From contig NW_003151702.1 in assembly GCF_000003605.2 (NCBI RefSeq), forward strand, positions 1 to 21,478: 21,478 bases of DNA, given 5' to 3'. Below the pieces are notes generated by a model, which was not told the DNA's origin, did not search any database, and saw nothing but the letters and a program-made list of their open reading frames with translations. Source of the stretch: Saccoglossus kowalevskii (taxonomy: Eukaryota; Hemichordata; Enteropneusta; Harrimaniidae). Positions 1 through 11,057 of this stretch are shown here, one piece after another (the stretch's first letter is position 1; the number at the start of each line of letters is the position of its first letter). The position numbers and the translations under genes are program-made.

Positions 1-703
1 CTATACTGAATCCCACCATGACTTATACTGAACATACACAGCTGCCTCACTTAATAAATACCTGTCTATACTGAACCCCACCATGACTTATACTGAATAA
101 ATACCTGTCTATACTGAACCCCACCATGACTCATACTGAACACACACAGCTGCCTACTGAATAAATACCTGTCTATACTGAACCCCACCATGACTTATAC
201 TGAATAAATACCTGTCTATACTGAACCCCACCATGACTTATACTGAACACACACAGCTGCCTCACTGAATATATACCTGTCTACACTGAACCCCACCATG
301 ACTTGTACTGAACACACACAGCTGCCTACTGAATAAATACCTGTCTATACTGAACCCCACCATGACTCATACTGAATAAATACCTGTCTATACTGAACCC
401 CCATGACTCATACTGAACACGCACAGCTGCCTACTGAATAAATACCTGTCTATACTGAACCCCACCATGACTCATACTGAACACACACAGCTGCCTCACT
501 GAATAAATACCTGTCTATACTGAACCCCCGTGACTCATACTGAACACACACAGCTGCCTACTGAATAAATACCTGTCTATACTGAACCCCACCATGACTC
601 ATACTGAACACGCACAGCTGCCTACTGAATAAATACCTGTCTATACTGAACCCCCATGACTCATACTGAACACACACAGCTGCCTCACTGAATAAATACC
701 TGT

Positions 704-777
704 CTATACTGAACCCCCCATGACTCATACTGAATAAATACTGAACACGCACAGCTGCCTACTGAATAAATACCTGT
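704..777 (+). repeat. 74-bp irregular unit with an 11-bp partial part A
   Basis: After CCCCCCATGACTCAT the sequence reads ACTGAATAAATACTGAACACGC, with TAAATACTGAA added compared with a standard 63-bp C6 unit. This equals part A cut after AATAAA and rejoined at ATACTGAA. It is the only unit of this kind that I found. It is either a private slippage event or a local assembly artefact. Confidence 0.75.
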
Positions 778-1894
778 CTATACTGAACCCCACCATGACT
801 CATACTGAACACGCACAGCTACCTACTGAATAAATACCTGTCTATACTGAACCCCACCATGACTTATACTGAATAAATACCTGTCTATACTGAACCCCCC
901 ATGACTCATACTGAACACGCACAGCTGCCTACTGAATAAATACCTGTCTATACTGAACCCCCCATGACTCATACTGAACACGCACAGCTGCCTACTGAAT
1001 AAATACCTGTCTATACTGAACCCCACCATGACTTATACTGAATAAATACCTGTCTATACTGAACCCCACCATGACTCATACTGAACACACACAGCTGCCT
1101 ACTGAATAAATACCTGTCTATACTGAACCCCACCATGACTCATACTGAACACACACAGCTGCCTCACTGAATAAATATCTGTCTATACTGAACCACACCA
1201 TGACTCATACTGAATAAATACCTGTCTATACTGAACCCCCCATGACTCGTACTGAACACGCACAGCTGCCTACTGAATAAATACCTGTCTATACTGAACC
1301 CCACCATGACTCATACTGAACACACACAGCTGCCTCACTGAATAAATACCCGTCTATACTGAACCCCACCATGACTCATACTGAACACACACAGCTGCCT
1401 CACTGAATAAATACCTGTCTATACTGAACCCCCATGACTCATACTGAACACACACAGCTGCCTCACTGAATAAATACCTGTCTATACTGAACCCCACCAT
1501 GACTCATACTGAACACACACAGCTGCCTACTGAATAAATACCTGTCTATACTGAACCCCACCATGACTCATACTGAACACGCACAGCTGCCTACTGAATA
1601 AATACCTGTCTATACTGAACCCCACCATGACTCATACTGAACACACACAGCTGCCTCACTGAATAAATACCTGTCTATACTGAACCCCCATGACTCATAC
1701 TGAACACACACAGCTGCCTCACTGAATAAATACCTGTCTATACTGAACCCCACCATGACTCATACTGAACACACACAGCTGCCTACTGAATAAATACCTG
1801 TCTATACTGAACCCCACCATGACTCATACTGAACACACACAGCTGCCTACTGAATAAATACCTGTCTATACTGAACCCCACCATGACTCATACT

Positions 1895-1958
1895 GAACAC
1901 ACACAGCTGCCTACTGAATAAATACCTGTCTATACTGAACCCCACCATGACTTATACT
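1895..1958 (+). repeat. Representative 64-bp long unit (parts B, C, A)
   Basis: A typical full unit, read from CTATACTGAA to the base before the next CTATACTGAA. It holds CCCCACC-ATGACTCAT (part B), then TACTGAACACACACAGCTG (part C), then TACTGAATAAATACC (part A). The motif TACTGAA therefore occurs three times, 21-22 bp apart, so the 64-bp unit looks like an old trimer of a 21-22 bp element whose three copies have diverged. Outside TACTGAA the three parts share little, so the trimer origin is an inference from spacing and one shared heptamer. The unit contains a perfect bZIP palindrome, a CAGCTG E-box and AATAAA. Confidence 0.8.
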
Positions 1959-1994
1959 GAATAAATACCTGTCTATACTGAACCCCCCCATGAC
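1924..1994 (+). other. Example of repeated AP-1/GCN4-type sites and their broken form
   Basis: ATGACTCAT, the palindromic bZIP site (known as the AP-1/TRE consensus in animals and the Gcn4 site in yeast), occurs in most units; the first 2097 bp have 26 TGACTCA copies by hand count, which suggests roughly 250 in the window. The short unit here carries TGACTTAT instead, which breaks the right half-site, while the following C7 unit has ATGACTCAT again. Binding in the cell is not shown, and a satellite can carry a consensus site by chance of its founder sequence. Confidence 0.45.
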
Positions 1995-2036
1995 TCATAC
2001 TGAACATGCACAGCTGCCTACTGAATAAATACCTGT

Positions 2037-2162
2037 CTATACTGAACCCCATGACTCATACTGAACACGCCCAGCTGCCTACTGAATAAATACCTGTCTA
2101 TACTGAATCCCACCATGACTTATACTGAACATACACAGCTGCCTCACTTAATAAATACCTGT
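2037..2162 (+). repeat. Conserved 126-bp block junction: closing C4 unit plus opening marker unit
   Basis: A 61-bp unit with GAACCCCATGACTCAT and ACACGCCCAGCTG is followed by the 65-bp marker unit with GAATCCCACC, ACATACACAG and CACTTAATAAA. The same pair is at 5364-5489, 7073-7198, 9508-9633, 10997-11122, 12789-12914, 14341-14466, 16302-16427 and 19347-19472. These nine copies appear base-identical by eye and are the most constant landmark in the array. They serve as the phase reference for the higher-order blocks. A functional role is not implied. Confidence 0.9.
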
Positions 2163-3079
2163 CTATACTGAACCCCACCATGACTTATACTGAATAAATA
2201 CCTGTCTATACTGAACCCCACCATGACTCATACTGAACACACACAGCTGCCTACTGAATAAATACCTGTCTATACTGAACCCCACCATGACTTATACTGA
2301 ATAAATACCTGTCTATACTGAACCCCACCATGACTTATACTGAACACACACAGCTGCCTCACTGAATATATACCTGTCTACACTGAACCCCACCATGACT
2401 TGTACTGAACACACACAGCTGCCTACTGAATAAATACCTGTCTATACTGAACCCCACCATGACTTATACTGAACACGCACAGCTGCCTCACTGAATAAAT
2501 ACCTGTCTATACTGAACCCCACCATGACTCATACTGAACACGCACAGCTGCCTACTGAATAAATACCTGTCTATACTGAACCCCCATGACTCATACTGAA
2601 CACGCACAGCTGCCTACTGAATAAATACCTGTCTATACTGAACCCCACCATGACTCATACTGAACACGCACAGCTGCCTACTGAATAAATACCTGTCTAT
2701 ACTGAACCCCACCATGACTTATACTGAATAAATACCTGTCTATACTGAACCCCCATGACTCATACTGAACATGCACAGCTGCCTACTGAATAAATACCTG
2801 TCTATACTGAACCCCCCATGACTCATACTGAACACGCACAGCTGCCTACTGAATAAATACCTGTCTATACTGAACCCCACCATGACTTATACTGAATAAA
2901 TACCTGTCTATACTGAACCCCACCATGACTCATACTGAACACACACAGCTGCCTACTGAATAAATACCTGTCTATACTGAACGCCACCATGACTCATACT
3001 GAACACACACAGCTGCCTCACTGAATAAATACCTGTCTATACTGAACCCCACCATGACTCATACTGAATAAATACCTGT
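2098..3079 (+). repeat. Higher-order block 2, about 17 units (shortest block)
   Basis: Repeats the start of block 1 for about 365 bp, then departs where block 1 has a short unit and this block has a long TGACTTAT/ACACGC unit. It includes ACATGCACAG near 2770 and a GAACGCCACC variant near 2980. It ends early after a TGACTCAT short unit, without the usual closing C4/GCCCAGCTG unit. The following block starts with a marker unit of slightly different form, so a deletion or exchange probably removed the tail of this block. Confidence 0.8.
2163..2205 (+). repeat. Representative 43-bp short unit (part C missing)
   Basis: This unit goes straight from TGACTTATACTGAA to TAAATACC. The missing 21 bp lie between two TACTGAA copies, exactly what a deletion by slippage or unequal exchange between those short direct repeats would leave. 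I counted about 71 such units. About 56 of them carry TGACTTAT, which breaks the bZIP site, and about 15 carry TGACTCAT. Long units mostly carry TGACTCAT. The association suggests that most short units descend from one or a few deletion events in a TGACTTAT unit and then spread with their neighbours. Confidence 0.9.
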
Positions 3080-5424
3080 CTATACTGAACCCCACCATGA
3101 CTTATACTGAACATACACAGCTGCCTCACTTAATAAATACCTGTCTATACTGAACCCCACCATGACTTATACTGAATAAATACCTGTCTATACTGAACCC
3201 CACCATGACTCATACTGAACACACACAGCTGCCTACTGAATAAATACCTGTCTATACTGAACCCCACCATGACTTATACTGAATAAATACCTGTCTATAC
3301 TGAACCCCACCATGACTTATACTGAACACACACAGCTGCCTACTGAATATATACCTGTCTACACTGAACCCCACCATGACTTGTACTGAACACACACAGC
3401 TGCCTACTGAATAAATACCTGTCTATACTGAACCCCACCATGACTTATACTGAACACGCACAGCTGCCTCACTGAATAAATACCTGTCTATACTGAACCC
3501 CACCATGACTCATACTGAACACGCACAGCTGCCTACTGAATAAATACCTGTCTATACTGAACCCCCATGACTCATACTGAACACACACAGCTGCCTCACT
3601 GAATAAATACCTGTCTATACTGAACACGCACAGCTGCCTACTGAATAAATACCTGTCTATACTGAACCCCACCATGACTCGTACTGAACACGCACAGCTA
3701 CCTACTGAATAAATACCTGTCTATACTGAACCCCACCATGACTTATACTGAATAAATACCTGTCTATACTGAACCCCCCATGACTCATACTGAACACGCA
3801 CAGCTGCCTACTGAATAAATACCTGTCTATACTGAACCCCCCATGACTCATACTGAACACGCACAGCTGCCTACTGAATAAATACCTGTCTATACTGAAC
3901 CCCACCATGACTTATACTGAATAAATACCTGTCTATACTGAACCCCACCATGACTCATACTGAACACACACAGCTGCCTACTGAATAAATACCTGTCTAT
4001 ACTGAACCCCACCATGACTCATACTGAACACACACAGCTGCCTCACTGAATAAATACCTGTCTATACTGAACCCCACCATGACTCATACTGAATAAATAC
4101 CTGTCTATACTGAACCCCCCATGACTCATACTGAACACGCACAGCTGCCTACTGAATAAATACCTGTCTATACTGAACCCCACCATGACTCATACTGAAC
4201 ACACACAGCTGCCTCGCTGAATAAATACCTGTCTATACTGAACCCCACCATGACTCATACTGAACACACACAGCTGCCTCACTGAATAAATACCTGTCTA
4301 TACTGAACCCCCATGACTCATACTGAACACACACAGCTGCCTCACTGAATAAATACCTGTCTATACTGAACCGCACCATGACTCATACTGAACACACACA
4401 GCTGCCTACTGAATAAATACCTGTCTATACTGAACCCCACCATGACTCATACTGAACACGCACAGCTGCCTCACTGAATAAATACCTGTCTATACTGAAC
4501 CCCACCATGACTCATACTGAATAAATACCTGTCTATACTGAACCCCCCATGACTCATACTGAACACGCACAGCTGCCTACTGAATAAATACCTGTCTATA
4601 CTGAACCCCACCATGACTCATACTGAACACACACAGCTGCCTCACTGAATAAATACCTGTCTATACTGAACCCCACCATGACTCATACTGAACACACACA
4701 GCTGCCTCACTGAATAAATACCTGTCTATACTGAACCCCCATGACTCATACTGAACACACACAGCTGCCTCACTGAATAAATACCTGTCTATACTGAACC
4801 CCACCATGACTCATACTGAACACGCACAGCTGCCTACTGAATAATTACCTGTCTATACTGAACCCCACCATGACTTATACTGAATAAATACCTGTCTATA
4901 CTGAACCCCACCATGACTCATACTGAACACACACAGCTGCCTCACTGAATAAATACCTGTCTATACTGAACCCCCATGACTCATACTGAACACGCACAGC
5001 TGCCTACTGAATAAATACCTGTCTATACTGAACCCCACCATGACTTATACTGAATAAATACCTGTCTATACTGAACCCCACCATGACTCATACTGAACAC
5101 ACACAGCTGCCTACTGAATAAATACCTGTCTATACTGAACCCCACCATGACTCATACTGAACACACACAGCTGCCTACTGAATAAATACCTGTCTATACT
5201 GAACCCCACCATGACTCATACTGAACACACACAGCTGCCTACTGAATAAATACCTGTCTATACTGAACCCCACCATGACTTATACTGAATAAATACCTGT
5301 CTATACTGAACCCCCCATGACTCATACTGAACACACACAGCTGCCTACTGAATAAATACCTGTCTATACTGAACCCCATGACTCATACTGAACACGCCCA
5401 GCTGCCTACTGAATAAATACCTGT
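3080..5424 (+). repeat. Higher-order block 3, about 40 units
   Basis: The marker unit here has GAACCCCACC instead of GAATCCCACC, but keeps ACATACACAG and CACTTAATAAA; block 11 has the same form. The second marker is near 3343. A 42-bp unit without part B lies at 3615-3656, followed by the TGACTCGT/CAGCTACC unit. The series from the TGACTCAT short unit near 4080 through C6, two plain and C5 units recurs from about 4500, so about 420 bp look internally duplicated. Singletons are CCTCGCTGAA near 4213, CCGCACC near 4371 and AATAATTACC near 4850 (AATAAA lost). It ends with the standard closing units. Confidence 0.8.
3615..3656 (+). repeat. 42-bp unit without part B (three sites)
   Basis: CTATACTGAA leads directly into CACGCACAGCTGCC, so the 22-bp part B with the bZIP site is missing. 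The same unit is at 11593-11634 and 15002-15043, each time followed by the TGACTCGT/CAGCTACC unit. The breakpoints are again in TACTGAA, so any third of the 64-bp unit can be lost through this heptamer. Identical context at all three sites points to one deletion event that was later copied. Confidence 0.88.
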
Positions 5425-7133
5425 CTATACTGAATCCCACCATGACTTATACTGAACATACACAGCTGCCTCACTTAATAAATACCTGTCTATACTGAAC
5501 CCCACCATGACTTATACTGAATAAATACCTGTCTATACTGAACCCCACCATGACTCATACTGAACACACACAGCTGCCTACTGAATAAATACCTGTCTAT
5601 ACTGAACCCCACCATGACTTATACTGAACACGCACAGCTGCCTCACTGAATAAATACCTGTCTATACTGAACCCCACCATGACTCATACTGAACACGCAC
5701 AGCTGCCTCACTGAATAAATACCTGTCTATACTGAACCCCACCATGACTCATACTGAACACACACAGCTGCCTCACTGAATAAATACCTGTCTATACTGA
5801 ACCCCACCATGACTCATACTGAATAAATACCTGTCTATACTGAACCCCCCCATGACTCATACTGAACACGCACAGCTGCCTACTGAATAAATACCTGTCT
5901 ATACTGAACCCCACCATGACTCATACTGAACACACACAGCTGCCTCACTGAATAAATACCTGTCTATACTGAACCCCACCATGACTCATACTGAACACAC
6001 ACAGCTGCCTCACTGAATAAATACCTGTCTATACTGAACCCCCATGACTCATACTGAACACACACAGCTGCCTCACTGAATAAATACCTGTCTATACTGA
6101 ACCCCACCATGACTCATACTGAACACACACAGCTGCCTACTGAATAAATACCTGTCTATACTGAACCCCACCATGACTCATACTGAACACACACAGCTGC
6201 CTACTGAATAAATACCTGTCTATACTGAACCCCACCATGACTCATACTGAACACACACAGCTGCCTCACTGAATAAATACCTGTCTATACTGAACCCCAC
6301 CATGACTCATACTGAATAAATACCTGTCTATACTGAACCCCCCATGACTCATACTGAACACGCACAGCTGCCTACTGAATAAATACCTGTCTATACTGAA
6401 CCCCACCATGACTCATACTGAACACACACAGCTGCCTCACTGAATAAATACCTGTCTATACTGAACCCCCATGACTCATACTGAACACACACAGCTGCCT
6501 CACTGAATAAATACCTGTCTATACTGAACCCCACCATGACTCATACTGAACACGCACAGCTGCCTACTGAATAAATACCTGTCTATACTGAACCCCACCA
6601 TGACTCATACTGAACACGCACAGCTGCCTACTGAATAAATACCTGTCTATACTGAACCCCACCATGACTCATACTGAACACACACAGCTGCCTCACTGAA
6701 TAAATACCTGTCTATACTGAACCCCCATGACTCATACTGAACACACACAGCTGCCTCACTGAATAAATACCTGTCTATACTGAACCCCACCATGACTCAT
6801 ACTGAACACACACAGCTGCCTACTGAATAAATACCTGTCTATACTGAACCCCACCATGACTCATACTGAACACACACAGCTGCCTACTGAATAAATACCT
6901 GTCTATACTGAACCCCACCATGACTCATACTGAACACACACAGCTGCCTACTGAATAAATACCTGTCTATACTGAACCCCACCATGACTTATACTGAATA
7001 AATACCTGTCTATACTGAACCCCCCATGACTCATACTGAACACACACAGCTGCCTACTGAATAAATACCTGTCTATACTGAACCCCATGACTCATACTGA
7101 ACACGCCCAGCTGCCTACTGAATAAATACCTGT
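5425..7133 (+). repeat. Higher-order block 4, about 28 units, second-marker segment deleted
   Basis: Starts with the standard marker. After the short unit and one plain unit it goes directly to a TGACTTAT/ACACGC long unit, so the short unit, AATATATACC unit and CTACACTG/TGACTTGT unit found in other blocks are absent. Blocks 5 and 10 share this junction, which implies common descent. Positions 5425-6711 run unit for unit with 16363-17647 (1287 against 1285 bp). Confidence 0.8.
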
Positions 7134-7633
7134 CTATACTGAATCCCACCATGACTTATACTGAACATACACAGCTGCCTCACTTAATAAATACCTGTCT
7201 ATACTGAACCCCACCATGACTTATACTGAATAAATACCTGTCTATACTGAACCCCACCATGACTCATACTGAACACACACAGCTGCCTACTGAATAAATA
7301 CCTGTCTATACTGAACCCCACCATGACTTATACTGAACACGCACAGCTGCCTCACTGAATAAATACCTGTCTATACTGAACCCCACCATGACTCATACTG
7401 AACACACACAGCTGCCTACTGAATAAATACCTGTCTATACTGAACCCCACCATGACTCATACTGAACACACACAGCTGCCTCACTGAATAAATACCTGTC
7501 TATACTGAACCCCACCATGACTCATACTGAATAAATACCTGTCTATACTGAACCCCCCCATGACTCATACTGAACACGCACAGCTGCCTACTGAATAAAT
7601 ACCTGTCTATACTGAACCCCACCATGACTCATA

Positions 7634-7685
7634 CTGAACACACACAGGCTGCCTCACTGAATAAATACCCGTTCTATACTGAACC
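7634..7685 (+). repeat. Unit with two single-base insertions
   Basis: CACAGGCTGCC has an extra G (near 7647) and CCCGTTCTATAC an extra T (near 7672), both doubling a neighbouring base. A third such event is CTATTACTGAA near 9340, followed by CCAACATG near 9353. Elsewhere, length changes fall almost only in the C run or at the CCTA/CCTCA junction, so these stand out. Residual sequencing error is as likely as real mutation. Confidence 0.7.
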
Positions 7686-7801
7686 CCACCATGACTCATA
7701 CTGAACACACACAGCTGCCTCACTGAATAAATACCTGTCTATACTGAACCCCCATGACTCATACTGAACACACACAGCTGCCTCACTGAATAAATACCTG
7801 T

Positions 7802-8655
7802 CTATACTGAACCCCACCATGACTTATACTGAATAAATACCTGTCTATACTGAACCCCACCATGACTCATACTGAACACACACAGCTGCCTCACTGAATA
7901 TATACCTGTCTACACTGAACCCCACCATGACTTGTACTGAACACACACAGCTGCCTACTGAATAAATACCTGTCTATACTGAACCCCACCATGACTTATA
8001 CTGAACACGCACAGCTGCATCACTGAATAAATACCTGTCTATACTGAACCCCACCATGACTCATACTGAACACGCACAGCTGCCTACTGAATAAATACCT
8101 GTCTATACTGAACCCCCATGACTCATACTGAACACACACAGCGGCCTCACTGAATAAATACCTGTCTATACTGAACCCCCCATGACTCATACTGAACACG
8201 CACAGCTGCCTACTGAATAAATACCTGTCTATACTGAACCCCACCATGACTTATACTGAATAAATACCTGTCTATACTGAACCCCACCATGACTCATACT
8301 GAACACACACAGCTGCCTCACTGAATATATACCTGTCTACACTGAACCCCACCATGACTTGTACTGAACACACACAGCTGCCTACTGAATAAATACCTGT
8401 CTATACTGAACCCCACCATGACTTATACTGAACACGCACAGCTGCCTCACTGAATAAATACCTGTCTATACTGAACCCCACCATGACTCATACTGAACAC
8501 GCACAGCTGCCTACTGAATAAATACCTGTCTATACTGAACCCCCATGACTCATACTGAACACACACAGCTGCCTCACTGAATAAATACCTGTCTATACTG
8601 AACCCCCCATGACTCATACTGAACACGCACAGCTGCCTACTGAATAAATACCTGT
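7802..8655 (+). repeat. 427-bp seven-unit module in direct tandem duplication
   Basis: Copies are 7802-8228 and 8229-8655. Each has a short TGACTTAT unit (43), the AATATATACC unit (65), the CTACACTG/TGACTTGT unit (64), TGACTTAT/ACACGC (65), TGACTCAT/ACACGC (64), a C5 unit (63) and a C6 unit (63); the lengths sum to 427. Copy 1 carries CAGCTGCATCAC and CAGCGGCC, and copy 2 carries the common forms. The same module is at 19473-19899 and 19900-20327 (428 bp, with C7), and begins again at 21096. Confidence 0.88.
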
Positions 8656-9568
8656 CTATACTGAACCCCACCATGACTCATACTGAACACGCACAGCTAC
8701 CTACTGAATAAATACCTGTCTATACTGAACCCCACCATGACTTATACTGAATAAATACCTGTCTATACTGAACCCCCCATGACTCATACTGAACACGCAC
8801 AGCTGCCTACTGAATAAATACCTGTCTATACTGAACCCCCCATGACTCATACTGAACACGCACAGCTGCCTACTGAATAAATACCTGTCTATACTGAACC
8901 CCACCATGACTTATACTGAATAAATACCTGTCTATACTGAACCCCACCATGACTCATACTGAACACACACAGCTGCCTACTGAATAAATACCTGTCTATA
9001 CTGAACCCCACCATGACTCATACTGAACACACACAGCTGCCTCACTGAATAAATACCTGTCTATACTGAACCCCACCATGACTCATACTGAATAAATACC
9101 TGTCTATACTGAACCCCCCATGACTCGTACTGAACACGCACAGCTGCCTACTGAATAAATACCTGTCTATACTGAACCCCACCATGACTCATACTGAACA
9201 CGCACAGCTACCTACTGAATAAATACCTGTCTATACTGAACCCCACCATGACTTATACTGAATAAATACCTGTCTATACTGAACCCCCCATGACTCATAC
9301 TGAACACGCACAGCTGCCTACTGAATAAATACCTGTCTATTACTGAACCCCAACATGACTCATACTGAACACACACAGCTGCCTACTGAATAAATACCTG
9401 TCTATACTGAACCCCACCATGACTTATACTGAATAAATACCTGTCTATACTGAACCCCCCATGACTCATACTGAACACGCACAGCTGCCTACTGAATAAA
9501 TACCTGTCTATACTGAACCCCATGACTCATACTGAACACGCCCAGCTGCCTACTGAATAAATACCTGT

Positions 9569-11057
9569 CTATACTGAATCCCACCATGACTTATACTGAA
9601 CATACACAGCTGCCTCACTTAATAAATACCTGTCTATACTGAACCCCACCATGACTTATACTGAATAAATACCTGTCTATACTGAACCCCACCATGACTC
9701 ATACTGAACACACACAGCTGCCTACTGAATAAATACCTGTCTATACTGAACCCCACCATGACTTATACTGAATAAATACCTGTCTATACTGAACCCCACC
9801 ATGACTTATACTGAACACACACAGCTGCCTACTGAATATATACCTGTCTACACTGAACCCCACCATGACTTGTACTGAACACACACAGCTGCCTACTGAA
9901 TAAATACCTGTCTATACTGAACCCCACCATGACTTATACTGAACACGCACAGCTGCCTCACTGAATAAATACCTGTCTATACTGAACCCCACCATGACTC
10001 ATACTGAACACGCACAGCTGCCTACTGAATAAATACCTGTCTATACTGAACCCCCATGACTCATACTGAACACACACAGCTGCCTCACTGAATAAATACC
10101 TGTCTATACTGAACCCCCCCATGACTCATACTGAACACGCACAGCTGCCTACTGAATAAATACCTGTCTATACTGAACCCCACCATGACTCGTACTGAAC
10201 ACGCACAGCTACCTACTGAATAAATACCTGTCTATACTGAACCCCACCATGACTTATACTGAATAAATACCTGTCTATACTGAACCCCCCATGACTCATA
10301 CTGAACACGCACAGCTGCCTACTGAATAAATACCTGTCTATACTGAACCCCCATGACTCATACTGAACACGCACAGCTGCCTACTGAATAAATACCTGTC
10401 TATACTGAACCCCACCATGACTTATACTGAATAAATACCTGTCTATACTGAACCCCACCATGACTCATACTGAACACACACAGCTGCCTACTGAATAAAT
10501 ACCTGTCTATACTGAACCCCACCATGACTCATACTGAACACGCACAGCTGCCTACTGAATAAATACCTGTCTATACTGAACCCCACCATGACTCATACTG
10601 AACACACACAGCTGCCTCACTGAATAAATACCTGTCTATACTGAACCCCCATGACTCATACTGAACACACACAGCTGCCTCACTGAATAAATACCTGTCT
10701 ATACTGAACCCCACCATGACTCATACTGAACACACACAGCTGCCTACTGAATAAATACCTGTCTATACTGAACCCCACCATGACTCATACTGAACACACA
10801 CAGCTGCCTACTGAATAAATACCTGTCTATACTGAACCCCACCATGACTCATACTGAACACACACAGCTGCCTACTGAATAAATACCTGTCTATACTGAA
10901 CCCCACCATGACTTATACTGAATAAATACCTGTCTATACTGAACCCCCCATGACTCATACTGAACACGCACAGCTGCCTACTGAATAAATACCTGTCTAT
11001 ACTGAACCCCATGACTCATACTGAACACGCCCAGCTGCCTACTGAATAAATACCTGT
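9569..11057 (+). repeat. Higher-order block 6, about 25 units
   Basis: Standard start marker, second marker near 9833 with CCTACTGAATATATA, TGACTCGT/CAGCTACC unit near 10190-10210, and standard closing units. Its unit order equals that of block 8, except that block 8 has one extra 63-bp C5 unit. The length difference is also exactly 63 bp; two 1-bp differences cancel. This is the compact canonical form of the higher-order repeat. Confidence 0.85.

Larger units (their letters stand above)
1..2097 (+). repeat. Higher-order block 1, about 35 units
   Basis: Opens with the marker unit: GAATCCCACC, then ACATACACAG, then CACTTAATAAA. The second marker, AATATATACC followed by CTACACTG and TGACTTGTAC, is near 265-305. 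Unusual members are a CCCCCGTGACTC unit near 527, a 74-bp unit at 704-777, a CAGCTACC unit near 815, AATATCTGTC with ACCACACC near 1175-1198, a TGACTCGTAC unit near 1245 and TACCCGTC near 1349. The block closes with three plain units, a short unit, a C7 unit with ACATGCACAG, and a C4 unit with GCCCAGCTG. I counted 26 TGACTCA sites in the block. Confidence 0.85.
7134..9568 (+). repeat. Higher-order block 5, about 41 units (longest block)
   Basis: Begins like block 4, with the same missing segment, then regains the second marker twice (near 7898 and 8323) through a 427-bp tandem duplication. It includes units with single-base insertions near 7647 and 7672 and near 9340, a CAGCTGCATCAC variant near 8014, CAGCGGCC near 8140, and two CAGCTACC units (near 8695 and 9207). 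This block is the most composite in the window: it looks like a block-4-type start joined to a block-12-type middle. Confidence 0.8.
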
